From: Bacteroidaceae bacterium
Lineage (GTDB): Bacteria > Bacteroidota > Bacteroidia > Bacteroidales > Bacteroidaceae
Length of the DNA: 45,970 bases
NCBI GenBank assembly: GCA_024401275.1
Contig: JAKSLJ010000030.1
Location: 1 to 45,970, forward strand
Direction of reading: 5' to 3'
The notes below the pieces were generated by a model. That model saw only the letters and a program-made list of their open reading frames with translations. It did not search any database and was not told where the DNA came from. Shown here in pieces: positions 19,220 to 25,990 of the stretch (position 1 is its first letter; each line of letters opens with the position of its first letter). Position numbers and translations under genes: made by a program.

Positions 19220-19227
19220 AAAAAGGA

Positions 19228-19321
19228 ATTAGCCGAGTTCGGCTGATCTCCTTACTCAAACCAAAGGAATTAGCCGAGTTCGGCTGAAGCTATAAAAAGG
19301 ATTAGCCGAGTTCGGCTAATC
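19228..19321. repeat. Three tandem copies of a GCCGAGTTCGGC palindrome
   Basis: Between proS and the PqqD-like gene the phrase GGATTAGCCGAGTTCGGCT or GGAATTAGCCGAGTTCGGCT occurs three times, about 40 bp apart. The third copy is extended to the perfect 20-bp palindrome ATTAGCCGAGTTCGGCTAAT. A fourth copy is at 20570-20589. They could be transcription terminators, a regulator's operator or a small dispersed repeat. Confidence 0.8.
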
Positions 19322-19337
19322 CCCCAAAAACACCACT

Positions 19338-19604
19338 ATGAGAATAAAAGAAGGTTTCAATCTGCGTAATGTCTGCGGCGAGAACATCGTTGTTGCGGAA
19401 GGCGAAGCAAACATCGACTTCACCAGCGTGATCAGCGTAAACGAAACCGCTGCATGCATTTGGAAAGCTGTCAGCGGAAAGGACTTTGACGTAAACGACA
19501 TGGTAGAAGCCCTTATGGCAGAATACGAAGTTGACCGTGAAACAGCAGAAAGAGATTGCCAGCAGTTGGCTATCGATTGGAAGAAAGCCGATGTTCTTCA
19601 ATAA
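19338..19604 (+). CDS. PqqD-like peptide-binding (RRE-type) protein
   Basis: Small 88-aa protein of the PqqD family by pattern: N-terminal VCGENIVVAEGEANIDFTSVISVNETAACIWKAV, then helices around residues 50-80. PqqD-fold domains bind leader peptides of ribosomal peptide products and hand them to modifying enzymes. Here it is the first gene of a trio with an HPr-kinase-like protein (8 bp later) and an S26-type peptidase. No radical SAM enzyme, cyclase or obvious precursor peptide is adjacent, so the substrate is unknown. It follows three palindromic repeats and shows no recognisable promoter of its own. Confidence 0.75.
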   Translation: MRIKEGFNLRNVCGENIVVAEGEANIDFTSVISVNETAACIWKAVSGKDFDVNDMVEALMAEYEVDRETAERDCQQLAIDWKKADVLQ

Positions 19605-19612
19605 GATTTTAT

Positions 19613-20494
19613 ATGCAATTCAAAATAGCAGAACATATTGTTGAAGTTATGTCAACCAATCCAACGGTTGACATAATTTCTCTTGTACCCTCGCTAAAGC
19701 CTTTTGTATATAATAATGTAGGGGAAGACACTGAGCCGCAGCTCTCCATCGTCATAGACAATGAAATGGAGATAGCCACCGACTATCGCGAAATTGGCGA
19801 CTTCGACACTGGCAACGGCCACACAAAAGTGGAGAAGAAAGACGCTACCGGCGAGTATCAGTTTACCATCCGCAACATTGAAGAGAAGGAAGTTTGCTGG
19901 CTGAAAACCAATGCCGACTACTCCGATTGCCGCTGTCGTCTGCAAGGAAACAGCATGCTACAGTCATACGGCATAAACTCCGTACTCATGCTCTGCTACG
20001 CTTTCGCCACTGCCTCAAAGCAAACGCTGCTCATCCATGCTTCGTGCGTGAAGAAGGGCGAATATGCCTATGCCTTCATCGCAAAGAGCGGAACAGGAAA
20101 ATCCACTCAGGTAAGCAATTGGCTGAAACACATTCCTGGTTGCGAGCTTCTGAACGATGACAACCCTATCGTTCGCGTCATTGACGGCAAAGCATACATC
20201 TTCGGTTCTCCATGGTCGGGCAAAACTCCATGCTATCGTAACCGCAAGGCATATCTCGGCGCTATTACCCGCATAGAGCGTGCGCAGGAAAACAAAGTAA
20301 GGAAACTTGCTCCGGTGGAAGCATTCACCTCTCTCCTACCCTCTTGCTCAACGATGAAGTGGGAAAGCAAGCTCTACAACGATGTCATGGACACCATTTC
20401 AAAGATTGTGGAAACCTCGTGCATCTACACCCTCAGCTGCCTACCTGACAGGGAATCGGCAATCGTCTGCCACAACGGTATCAGCAAGTCTTAG
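19613..20494 (+). CDS. HPr-kinase-like P-loop protein
   Basis: 293-aa protein with the core of the HprK/PEP-carboxykinase fold. A Walker A motif, FIAKSGTGKSTQ, lies at about 154-165 after a typical LLIHASCVKKG strand; LLNDDNPIVRV (about 182) corresponds to the acidic catalytic loop and GSPWSGKTPCYRN (about 200) to the following loop. The N-terminal ~130 residues are poorly conserved. HprK-like proteins in lasso-peptide clusters phosphorylate precursor peptides, and the PqqD partner makes a peptide substrate plausible here; metabolic HPr kinase is less likely because the usual N-terminal domain is absent. The start at 19613 (MQFKIAEHIVEVM) follows the preceding stop by 8 bp. Confidence 0.75.
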   Translation: MQFKIAEHIVEVMSTNPTVDIISLVPSLKPFVYNNVGEDTEPQLSIVIDNEMEIATDYREIGDFDTGNGHTKVEKKDATGEYQFTIRNIEEKEVCWLKTNADYSDCRCRLQGNSMLQSYGINSVLMLCYAFATASKQTLLIHASCVKKGEYAYAFIAKSGTGKSTQVSNWLKHIPGCELLNDDNPIVRVIDGKAYIFGSPWSGKTPCYRNRKAYLGAITRIERAQENKVRKLAPVEAFTSLLPSCSTMKWESKLYNDVMDTISKIVETSCIYTLSCLPDRESAIVCHNGISKS

Positions 20495-20495
20495 T

Positions 20496-20535
20496 GGAAA
20501 CGACGCCCCATGGCATCGTTAAACAGCCGCAAAGC
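20496..20535. repeat. GACGCC palindromic repeat, short copy
   Basis: GGAAACGACGCCCCATGGCATCGTTAAACAGCCGCAAAG directly after the kinase gene matches the left part of the larger inverted repeat at 25250-25355. It is a dispersed intergenic element. Confidence 0.7.
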
Positions 20536-20569
20536 ATCTATAGCAATTAGCCGCAAAAGCATCTATAGC

Positions 20570-20589
20570 AATTAGCCGAGTTCGGCTAA
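20570..20589. repeat. Perfect 20-bp palindrome, fourth copy
   Basis: ATTAGCCGAGTTCGGCTAAT lies just before the peptidase gene. It matches the third copy of the array at 19228-19321, so the PqqD-like and kinase genes sit between copies of this palindrome. Confidence 0.8.
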
Positions 20590-20616
20590 TTGCCCCCCAA
20601 AAATAAACAAAACCAA

Positions 20617-21171
20617 GTGAAGAAACTAGCATTACTCATTTGCCGCATTTTGCGCAAATTTGTTCCGAAACCAAAAGGTCGCGGAACAACACCTGCGTCC
20701 ACCCACCGAGCGATGCGTAACGACGTTTTTCTTCCACTTGCCGTATCATATCTCGACACGAAGGAGAGTGTCAAGATTCCGCTTAAAGGCTTCAGTATGA
20801 GGCCGTTCCTTGAAAGCGACCGCGACATCGCCGTACTCGTCAAGCCGCACGCTCCCGTACTCTATGAGCCAGTTCTCGTGGAAGCAGACATCGTAAATCC
20901 ATTCACTCATCAGACGGAAAAGCGCTGGATTCTCCACAGAATAATCGAAATAAACGGCGAAAATATCACCCTGCTCGGCGATGGCAACCTATCGCCAGAA
21001 CATTGCAAAGCGGCAGACATCAGAGCCTCCATAAAAGGCTTTTACAGAAAAGGGCGAAGCGAAATGGACCTCATATCTGGCAGAAAATGGAAAGTTTATT
21101 CTTTCTTCTGGGTTCGCTTGCGTCCTATTCGCCGTTACCTGTTGTTCATCCATCGAAACATTTTCGTATAA
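20617..21171 (+). CDS. S24/S26-type peptidase with Ser/His/Asp motifs
   Basis: Likely serine peptidase related to signal peptidases. With a GTG start at 20617 it is 184 aa; a TTG at 20590 and an ATG at 20713 are also possible. The nucleophile motif is KGFSMRPFLE (S60), followed by RWILHRIIEI (H107) and LLGDGNLSPE (D122). The HRI and GDGN motifs match the ER/archaeal type of signal peptidase I, which uses histidine in place of lysine. No clear membrane anchor is visible, apart from weakly hydrophobic stretches at both ends, which is odd for an export peptidase. As the third member of the PqqD/kinase trio it may mature a modified peptide. Function is inferred from motifs and context only. Confidence 0.7.
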   Translation: MKKLALLICRILRKFVPKPKGRGTTPASTHRAMRNDVFLPLAVSYLDTKESVKIPLKGFSMRPFLESDRDIAVLVKPHAPVLYEPVLVEADIVNPFTHQTEKRWILHRIIEINGENITLLGDGNLSPEHCKAADIRASIKGFYRKGRSEMDLISGRKWKVYSFFWVRLRPIRRYLLFIHRNIFV

Positions 21172-21217
21172 CCCACCCCATTTATAATCTACGCACAACA
21201 AACAAACAAGCAATCAC

Positions 21218-23788
21218 ATGCATAAACTACTCAAAGCCATCATATTACAGCTTCTGCTAACAGTCGTCCCTGTAGCTGTTTCAGCACAAAATGATTCCAT
21301 ACCAGAAATGCGAATCCTAGGTGTTGTGGTTGATGAGGAAACGGGAGACAGCCTTCAGCTTGTTTCCATGCAATACAAGAAACTGAAGGAAGCTTTCACA
21401 TCAAACATGATGGGCAAGTTTGACATCCCAAAGAGAGAGAAGCAATATCTTACGATCACAGCTGTCGGATATAAGGAAACCCGCATTCTCATAGGCGAAA
21501 ACACTCCACAGCACATGCGAATCTCGCTGAAGCCTGATTCCAAGCACCTTAAGCAAGTGGAGGTAAAGACAAAAAAGCGCAAGTATTCCCGTAAGGAGAA
21601 TCCAGCGGTAGAACTGATGCGCCGTGTCATTGCTGCCAACAAGGCAACCGACCTGAAGAAAACCCACGACTATTACAAATACACCAATTACAACAAACTC
21701 ACGCTTGCTATAAACGATGTCAAGATAGCCGACATTGAGCGCGAAAAGAACAAGAATCGCCGACAGTGGCTCATCAACCAGATCATGATAAGCCCTGATA
21801 ACGGAAAACCGATTCTTCCGCTCAACCTTGAGGAAACCGTCACCGAGGAAAGATACCGCAAATCAACCAACTCTGAGCGTTCCGTCATTCTCGGACAAAA
21901 GTCAGAGGGCATCAGCGACCTTATCGAAACCGGTAAGATCATGAACAAGATGGCTGACGAAATCTTCTGCGACATCGACCTTTACAAGAACCAGATAAAG
22001 ATGTTGCAGTATCCGTTCACGTCTCCTATCGGCTCTTCTGCCATCGGCTTTTACCGCTACTATATCGTTGATACTCTGATGGTTGACGGCGACAAATGTA
22101 TTCAGTTGGAGTTTATTCCGAACAATCAGCAAGACTTCGGTTTTCGCGGAAATCTCTATGTTCTTGCCGACTCCACACTGCATGTCCGCAAATGCGAATT
22201 GACCATACCTAAGAAAAGCGATGTCAACTGGGTGGACAATATCCACATCAACCTGGAATACGAGAAACTCCCTACCGGCGAATGGGTGCTTTCTCGCGAC
22301 GACATGTTCTGCGAACTCTCCATCGTCGATTTCCTATCGAAAGCTGCGGTCATGCGAACAACGCGGCGAACCGACTATTCCTTTGCTCCCCTTCCAGACA
22401 CCGATTTTGAGGGAATGGGAAAAGAACGAAAGGAGAAGGATTACAACCACCGCGACCAAGCTTTCTGGGACGAACACCGTACCGCCCTACTCTCGCCAAG
22501 TGAGCAGAATATGGGCAACTTCATGGCAGCCATGAAGAAAACAAAAGGTTTCGGCGTACTGCTTCAGGCGTTCAAGATCATAACGGAAAACTTCGTGGAA
22601 TTCGGCACGGAAAAGCACCCGAGCAAGGTTGATTTCGGACCTATAAACACCGTCATTTCGCAAAACTTTGTTGACGGCCTTCGCACCCGAGCAAGCCTTG
22701 TAACAACACCTCGCCTTTCTTCCCATTTCTTCCTGAAGGGATATTATGCACACGGTTGGGACAGCAAGAAAGACTACTACCAAGTCGATGCCACATATTC
22801 GTTCAATGCGAAGGAAAACACCATGTACGAATATCCAGTGCGCGAAATCACACTGACCTCTGCCTACGACAACATGGCGCCTTCTGATCGCTTCGGTGCT
22901 CACGACAAGGACAATATCTTCACCATGCTAAAATGGAAGGGAAACGACACCCGCATCTTCTATAATGAGCATAAGGTGGCATTCCGATACGAGCAACTCG
23001 GCGGCATGGAGTATCTGTTCCATTACATGCACGAGAAGCAATCGGCTGTCGGAACTATCGACTATCCGGAAATGACACTTAGCGAGTTCAATTTCGGAAT
23101 ACGCTATGCTCCGGGCGAAAGCACTGTCAGCACAAAGCGCCATCGCGTAAAAACCAATAGCGACAACCCTGTTTATACACTCTCACACACTGTCGGCTTG
23201 AATGGTTTTCTTGGTGGAACGCATCACTACAACACCACCGAAGCCTCTATCTACTACCGCAAATGGCTCAACAATTGGGGCAGGATGTCCGTTTTGTTCA
23301 AGGGAGGCGTACAGTGGGAAAAGGTGCCATACATGCTGCTCCTTCAGCCACCTGCAAACACATCGTTTATCAAGCAGAAATACACATTCAGTTTGATGAA
23401 CGAAATGGAGTTCCTTACCGACCGCTACGCCATGGTGGATTTTGCCTGGGATTTGAACGGTCGCATCTTCAATCGCGTGCCACTTCTCAAGCATCTGAAA
23501 TGGCGTGAGTACCTGGGTTTCAGGTGTTTCTACGGAACACTTACCGAGAAGAACAAACCGACTTTCAGTTACGAGCAAGACATGATGAATCCAGGCAGCA
23601 CCATACAGATTTCGTCATGGCCAGAAGGTGTCAGGATGCTCGATGAGCGCCCATATATGGAAGCCAGTGTCGGCATACACAACATCCTGAAATTCTTCCA
23701 TGTAGAGTATGTACGTCGCCTCACTTACAACGAATTCAAGGATGTTAGCAAGAATGGCGTCCGCATGAAGTTTGAGATGACATTCTAA
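21218..23788 (+). CDS. DUF5686 and carboxypeptidase-like regulatory domain protein
   Basis: 856-aa predicted outer-membrane protein. It begins with a signal peptide ending in SAQ (about residue 24), then a CarboxypepD_reg-like beta-sandwich (about 33-110, MRILGVVVDEETGDSLQ ... RISLKPD), then a long DUF5686 region with alternating beta-strand patterns and a C-terminal phenylalanine (KFEMTF), typical of a Bacteroidetes outer-membrane barrel. The biochemical role of the family is not known to me. It lies 46 bp after the peptidase gene in the same direction, so it may share its transcript, and ends at a strong terminator. Whether it works with the trio or merely follows it is open. Confidence 0.88.
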   Translation: MHKLLKAIILQLLLTVVPVAVSAQNDSIPEMRILGVVVDEETGDSLQLVSMQYKKLKEAFTSNMMGKFDIPKREKQYLTITAVGYKETRILIGENTPQHMRISLKPDSKHLKQVEVKTKKRKYSRKENPAVELMRRVIAANKATDLKKTHDYYKYTNYNKLTLAINDVKIADIEREKNKNRRQWLINQIMISPDNGKPILPLNLEETVTEERYRKSTNSERSVILGQKSEGISDLIETGKIMNKMADEIFCDIDLYKNQIKMLQYPFTSPIGSSAIGFYRYYIVDTLMVDGDKCIQLEFIPNNQQDFGFRGNLYVLADSTLHVRKCELTIPKKSDVNWVDNIHINLEYEKLPTGEWVLSRDDMFCELSIVDFLSKAAVMRTTRRTDYSFAPLPDTDFEGMGKERKEKDYNHRDQAFWDEHRTALLSPSEQNMGNFMAAMKKTKGFGVLLQAFKIITENFVEFGTEKHPSKVDFGPINTVISQNFVDGLRTRASLVTTPRLSSHFFLKGYYAHGWDSKKDYYQVDATYSFNAKENTMYEYPVREITLTSAYDNMAPSDRFGAHDKDNIFTMLKWKGNDTRIFYNEHKVAFRYEQLGGMEYLFHYMHEKQSAVGTIDYPEMTLSEFNFGIRYAPGESTVSTKRHRVKTNSDNPVYTLSHTVGLNGFLGGTHHYNTTEASIYYRKWLNNWGRMSVLFKGGVQWEKVPYMLLLQPPANTSFIKQKYTFSLMNEMEFLTDRYAMVDFAWDLNGRIFNRVPLLKHLKWREYLGFRCFYGTLTEKNKPTFSYEQDMMNPGSTIQISSWPEGVRMLDERPYMEASVGIHNILKFFHVEYVRRLTYNEFKDVSKNGVRMKFEMTF

Positions 23789-23790
23789 CC

Positions 23791-23828
23791 AAAATTTGCA
23801 CAAAGGGTTGACCCCTTTGTGCAATTTT
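23791..23828. terminator. Strong intrinsic-type terminator after the DUF5686 gene
   Basis: AAAATTTGCACAAAGGG pairs with CCCTTTGTGCAATTTT around a short loop, 2 bp after the stop codon. Its A- and T-rich flanks would let it work in both directions, which suits the convergent smalltalk gene. Confidence 0.85.
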
Positions 23829-23847
23829 CATGTTATTCGGGAGAGTT

Positions 23848-23967
23848 TTACAGCATGGCAAGCCATTTGTCAGTATTCACTGCTGCGCTTGCCGTGAGTG
23901 CGCCCATGAGAGCTGAGAGAAGACCGATGAGAAACTTTGTCCAGTCGAAGTTTAGTTTGTTTTCCAT
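23848..23967 (-). CDS. Smalltalk-family micro-protein
   Basis: A 39-aa ORF starting MENKLNFDWTKFLIGLLSAL and ending DKWLAML. One short hydrophobic helix (about residues 12-29) follows a W-x-K-F/L pattern, the hallmark of the small Bacteroidales proteins annotated as smalltalk. These genes are usually found just downstream of an HU-related DNA-binding gene, exactly as here (24264-24665), and often ahead of an amidase gene, which is missing. The function of the family is not known to me; a membrane-associated micro-protein is likely. Confidence 0.75.
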   Translation of the reverse strand: MENKLNFDWTKFLIGLLSALMGALTASAAVNTDKWLAML

Positions 23968-23970
23968 AAA

Positions 23971-24036
23971 GAAGAACCCCTCAAGCTCCCCCAAGGGGGA
24001 AGGACCCCCTAGCCCCCGAAGGGGGAACTTTTAATA
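23971..24036. repeat. C-run/G-run hairpin repeat between smalltalk and HU genes
   Basis: CTCCCCCAAGGGGGAAGGACC followed by CCCCCTAGCCCCCGAAGGGGGAAC and TTTTAATAGT; a related copy with the same GGGGGAACTTTTAATAGT ending is at 24766-24808. The style resembles arm A in the ara operon. Confidence 0.7.
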
Positions 24037-24093
24037 GTCTTGCGGGGAGTTAGGAGGAATTTGTTTTTAAGGGTTAATGATTTGGTGATTTGT

Positions 24094-24193
24094 TGTAGGG
24101 CGAACATTTTGTGAGCCGCGATTCAGGTTTTATTTCCGAGCCGCGATTCAGGTTTTATTCCTGCACTACCGGCTCAGTAAACTTCGCCCTACT
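24094..24193. repeat. GTAGGGCGA palindromic element, copy 3
   Basis: Same inverted ends as 8754-8813 (TGTAGGGCGA ... TTCGCCCTAC), expanded to about 100 bp by a tandem duplication of GAGCCGCGATTCAGGTTTTA in the centre. Confidence 0.8.
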
Positions 24194-24263
24194 TTTCTGC
24201 CTTCAATCCAATTTAACATCCTTCCCTTCGGGAAGGCTTGGTTAGGCTTTTGGGGGGAGAGGC

Positions 24264-24665
24264 CTATTCCACAGAATACTTCTCCATCTCCTTCATGCGG
24301 ATAGCTGCTGCACGCTGTGCTGCCGAGAGCTTGCCAGTGCCGCGAGCCTTGAAGGTATAGCAGCGGACCTTGTCAGGAGTAGCCTCATTGGCGGTGTCTG
24401 AAGGCTTGCAGCTTACGCCGAGTGAGAAGATGGCGAGATCCTGGAGCTTGACGGTCTTACCGTCGAGGAGAATCTCCTTGATACAGTTTACGGCATCGCA
24501 GAGAATACCGCGGATAGTTCCCTCTGAGTAAGGGGTGTTGTGCTGAGCCATGTGTGCTGCAAGGCCAGCTACATCTACCTGCTCACCGTTGACAACGCGG
24601 ATGAACCACTTGCCGTTCGCACCCTCAAGGGTGCTCTTTGATTGGTACTTTTGATACTGAAGCAT
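24264..24665 (-). CDS. HU-related DNA-binding protein
   Basis: 133-aa histone-like protein of the Bacteroidales HU-related family, expected to bind DNA as a dimer in the nucleoid. Features are the N-terminal YQKYQSKSTLEGANGKWFIRVV extension that classical HU lacks, the helical region (VAGLAAHMAQHNTPYSEGTIRGILCDAVNCIKEIL, about 31-66) and the strand DGKTVKLQDLAIFSLGVSC. It lies 296 bp upstream of the smalltalk gene on the same strand, with palindromic repeats between them. A minus-strand -7 box is found at 25000-25007, some 335 bp upstream. These gene pairs often sit at variable loci in Bacteroidales. Confidence 0.9.
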   Translation of the reverse strand: MLQYQKYQSKSTLEGANGKWFIRVVNGEQVDVAGLAAHMAQHNTPYSEGTIRGILCDAVNCIKEILLDGKTVKLQDLAIFSLGVSCKPSDTANEATPDKVRCYTFKARGTGKLSAAQRAAAIRMKEMEKYSVE

Positions 24666-24999
24666 AATGATTGATTTAGTGATTTTCGGATTTACAATTC
24701 ACCAATTTGGCTGCGCGCTATGCCGTAATGGTATTTTGCAAATCAGGGTTAATGAAAGGGTTAAGCCCCCTACCCCCCTAGGGGGAACTTTTAATAGTTG
24801 GCGGGGGTATGAAAAGGTTAAGGGTTAAGGGTTAAAGTTAAGGGGTAAAGTTTGTAGGGCGGTTAGTTGCAGGGCGAACTTTCTGTCTTCAATCCAATTA
24901 AGGCTCCCCCTTCGGGGGATGGGGGGCTTTTTCCAAAGGATTTTGAAGTGTTTTCCAAAGGATTTTGAGTCGTTTTCCTATTGCTTTCAAAAGCGGGTG

Positions 25000-25007
25000 C
25001 AAAGGTA
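25000..25007 (-). promoter_or_regulatory. Possible -7 box for the HU-related gene
   Basis: Reads TACCTTTG on the minus strand, matching TAnnTTTG. No clear -33 element is seen, and the leader to the start codon would be over 300 bases. Confidence 0.35.
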
Positions 25008-25067
25008 GGAAAAACATCTGGCGGTCTAAAGGATTTTCGCAACTTTTTTCAAACTTTTTTCAAAAGA

Positions 25068-25173
25068 TGTAGGGCGAGGATTTTCCGAGCCGCGATTAAG
25101 GTTTTATTCCCGCAAACGGCTCGGAAGGTTTAGCTCGGCGGCGCGAAGCGGAAAGCCAAATCCTCGCCCTACA
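25068..25173. repeat. GTAGGGCGA palindromic element, copy 4
   Basis: About 106 bp with perfect ends TGTAGGGCGAGGATTT and AAATCCTCGCCCTACA. The centre has GAGCCGCGATTAAGGTTTTATT, related to copy 3, and an extra GC-rich segment. Confidence 0.85.
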
Positions 25174-25212
25174 ATTGCATTACGCAACATTACACGCGAG
25201 TAGAAAAACTTA

Positions 25213-25407
25213 ATGACTTAAAATGACTAATGACTAATGACTCGGGGTATTGGAAACGACGCCCCATAGCGTCGTTAAACTGCCGCAAAACATATATTGT
25301 TCATATACAGCTTTCATATTCGCTTCCTAACGACGCCATGGGGCGTCGTTTCCAACTTCATTCTCAATTACCCTGGTCATTAGTCATTAGTCATTTTCGG
25401 TCATTAA
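25213..25407. repeat. Large nested inverted repeat
   Basis: The outer arms are iterated AATGACTAATGACT on the left and AGTCATTAGTCATT on the right (25213-25242 and 25376-25407). The inner arms are TTGGAAACGACGCCCCAT (25250-) and ATGGGGCGTCGTTTCCAA (ending 25355), plus an internal CGTCGTTA/TAACGACG. The inner part is shared with 20496-20535. Confidence 0.85.
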
Positions 25408-25429
25408 GAAAAATTCACTTCCTGAAACA

Positions 25430-25849
25430 ATGAACATCGAGAATAACCTGGAAACCTTCGTGCGCCTCTGGCGAAAGCTGGTGCGCACACGAAGGGTGCT
25501 CCTGCAACAGAACAAGCGCTTCTGCATACGCCGCATACTGCAAGCTTGGCTGCCGCTTTGGGCAAGCGACCGACGCATCGCCTCCATCTGCCAGAAGAGT
25601 GAACAATGCGGCTACGACTTCCTGCCGCCGCCAGCAATAGAGCCGCTGTTGCACCGTGAATTTCTTCGCGCCTTCGTCAGCGAATACCTCGACATAGGCA
25701 TGCGTGCCGTCAACCTGAAAGCCCTGGACAAGGCTTACAGCGAGGTCTTTCCGCACTCACCGCCAATCAATGCGGCGAAGAAGAAAATCATAGGGCAATA
25801 CGCAAAAAATGCAACAATTAGGCAAAACCCACCTTGCGAAATGTTATAA
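25430..25849 (+). CDS. Hypothetical basic protein, 139 aa
   Basis: I do not recognise this protein. It is rich in arginine and leucine (LWRKLVRTRRVLLQQNKRFCIRRIL), has five cysteines including SICQKSEQCGYD, and lacks a signal peptide or membrane segment. Its DNA looks more GC-rich than the flanking genes. It begins right after the outer arm of a large inverted repeat and ends before the promoter of the next gene. Three ORFs on the opposite strand overlap it but have no better protein character. It could be an accessory gene tied to the HU/smalltalk island or a fortuitous ORF. Confidence 0.5.
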   Translation: MNIENNLETFVRLWRKLVRTRRVLLQQNKRFCIRRILQAWLPLWASDRRIASICQKSEQCGYDFLPPPAIEPLLHREFLRAFVSEYLDIGMRAVNLKALDKAYSEVFPHSPPINAAKKKIIGQYAKNATIRQNPPCEML

Positions 25850-25907
25850 AATGTACTGTTTTTCAAAAAAAATCGCAAAAAACTTTCTTAATTGCTTACA
25901 ATATTTC

Positions 25908-25915
25908 TAACTTTG
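25908..25915 (+). promoter_or_regulatory. -7 box upstream of the first anchor-J gene
   Basis: TAACTTTG fits TAnnTTTG, 75 bp before the start codon at 25991. A degenerate TTTC lies about 20 bp upstream in the -33 position. Confidence 0.6.
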
Positions 25916-25990
25916 CACGATTATTCTTTACAATTTGTCAAGACTTACAACATAATTGAAGTATAATAATTAAACATAAAACAATAAACA

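Larger units (their letters stand above)
24666..25429. other. Repeat-rich intergenic region without a recognised gene
   Basis: This 764-bp stretch holds no convincing ORF. In order it contains a C-run/G-run hairpin repeat (24766-24808), partial GTAGGGCG elements near 24853-24880, GGCTCCCCCTTCGGGGGATG at about 24902, direct repeats of TTTTCCAAAGGATTTTGA (24931-24970), a minus-strand -7 box (25000-25007), a complete GTAGGGCGA element (25068-25173) and a large nested inverted repeat (25213-25407). Confidence 0.8.

Noticed and set aside
24094-25173. CRISPR-like array from repeated GTAGGGCGA and GAGCCGCGATT units
   Set aside because: The units are palindromic, irregularly spaced and occur as inverted pairs; there are no regular spacers and no cas genes.
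25415-25756. Minus-strand ORFs overlapping the 139-aa hypothetical gene
   Set aside because: Three overlapping frames are open because of high GC content. None shows a domain; the plus-strand ORF is longer and better placed, though still uncertain.
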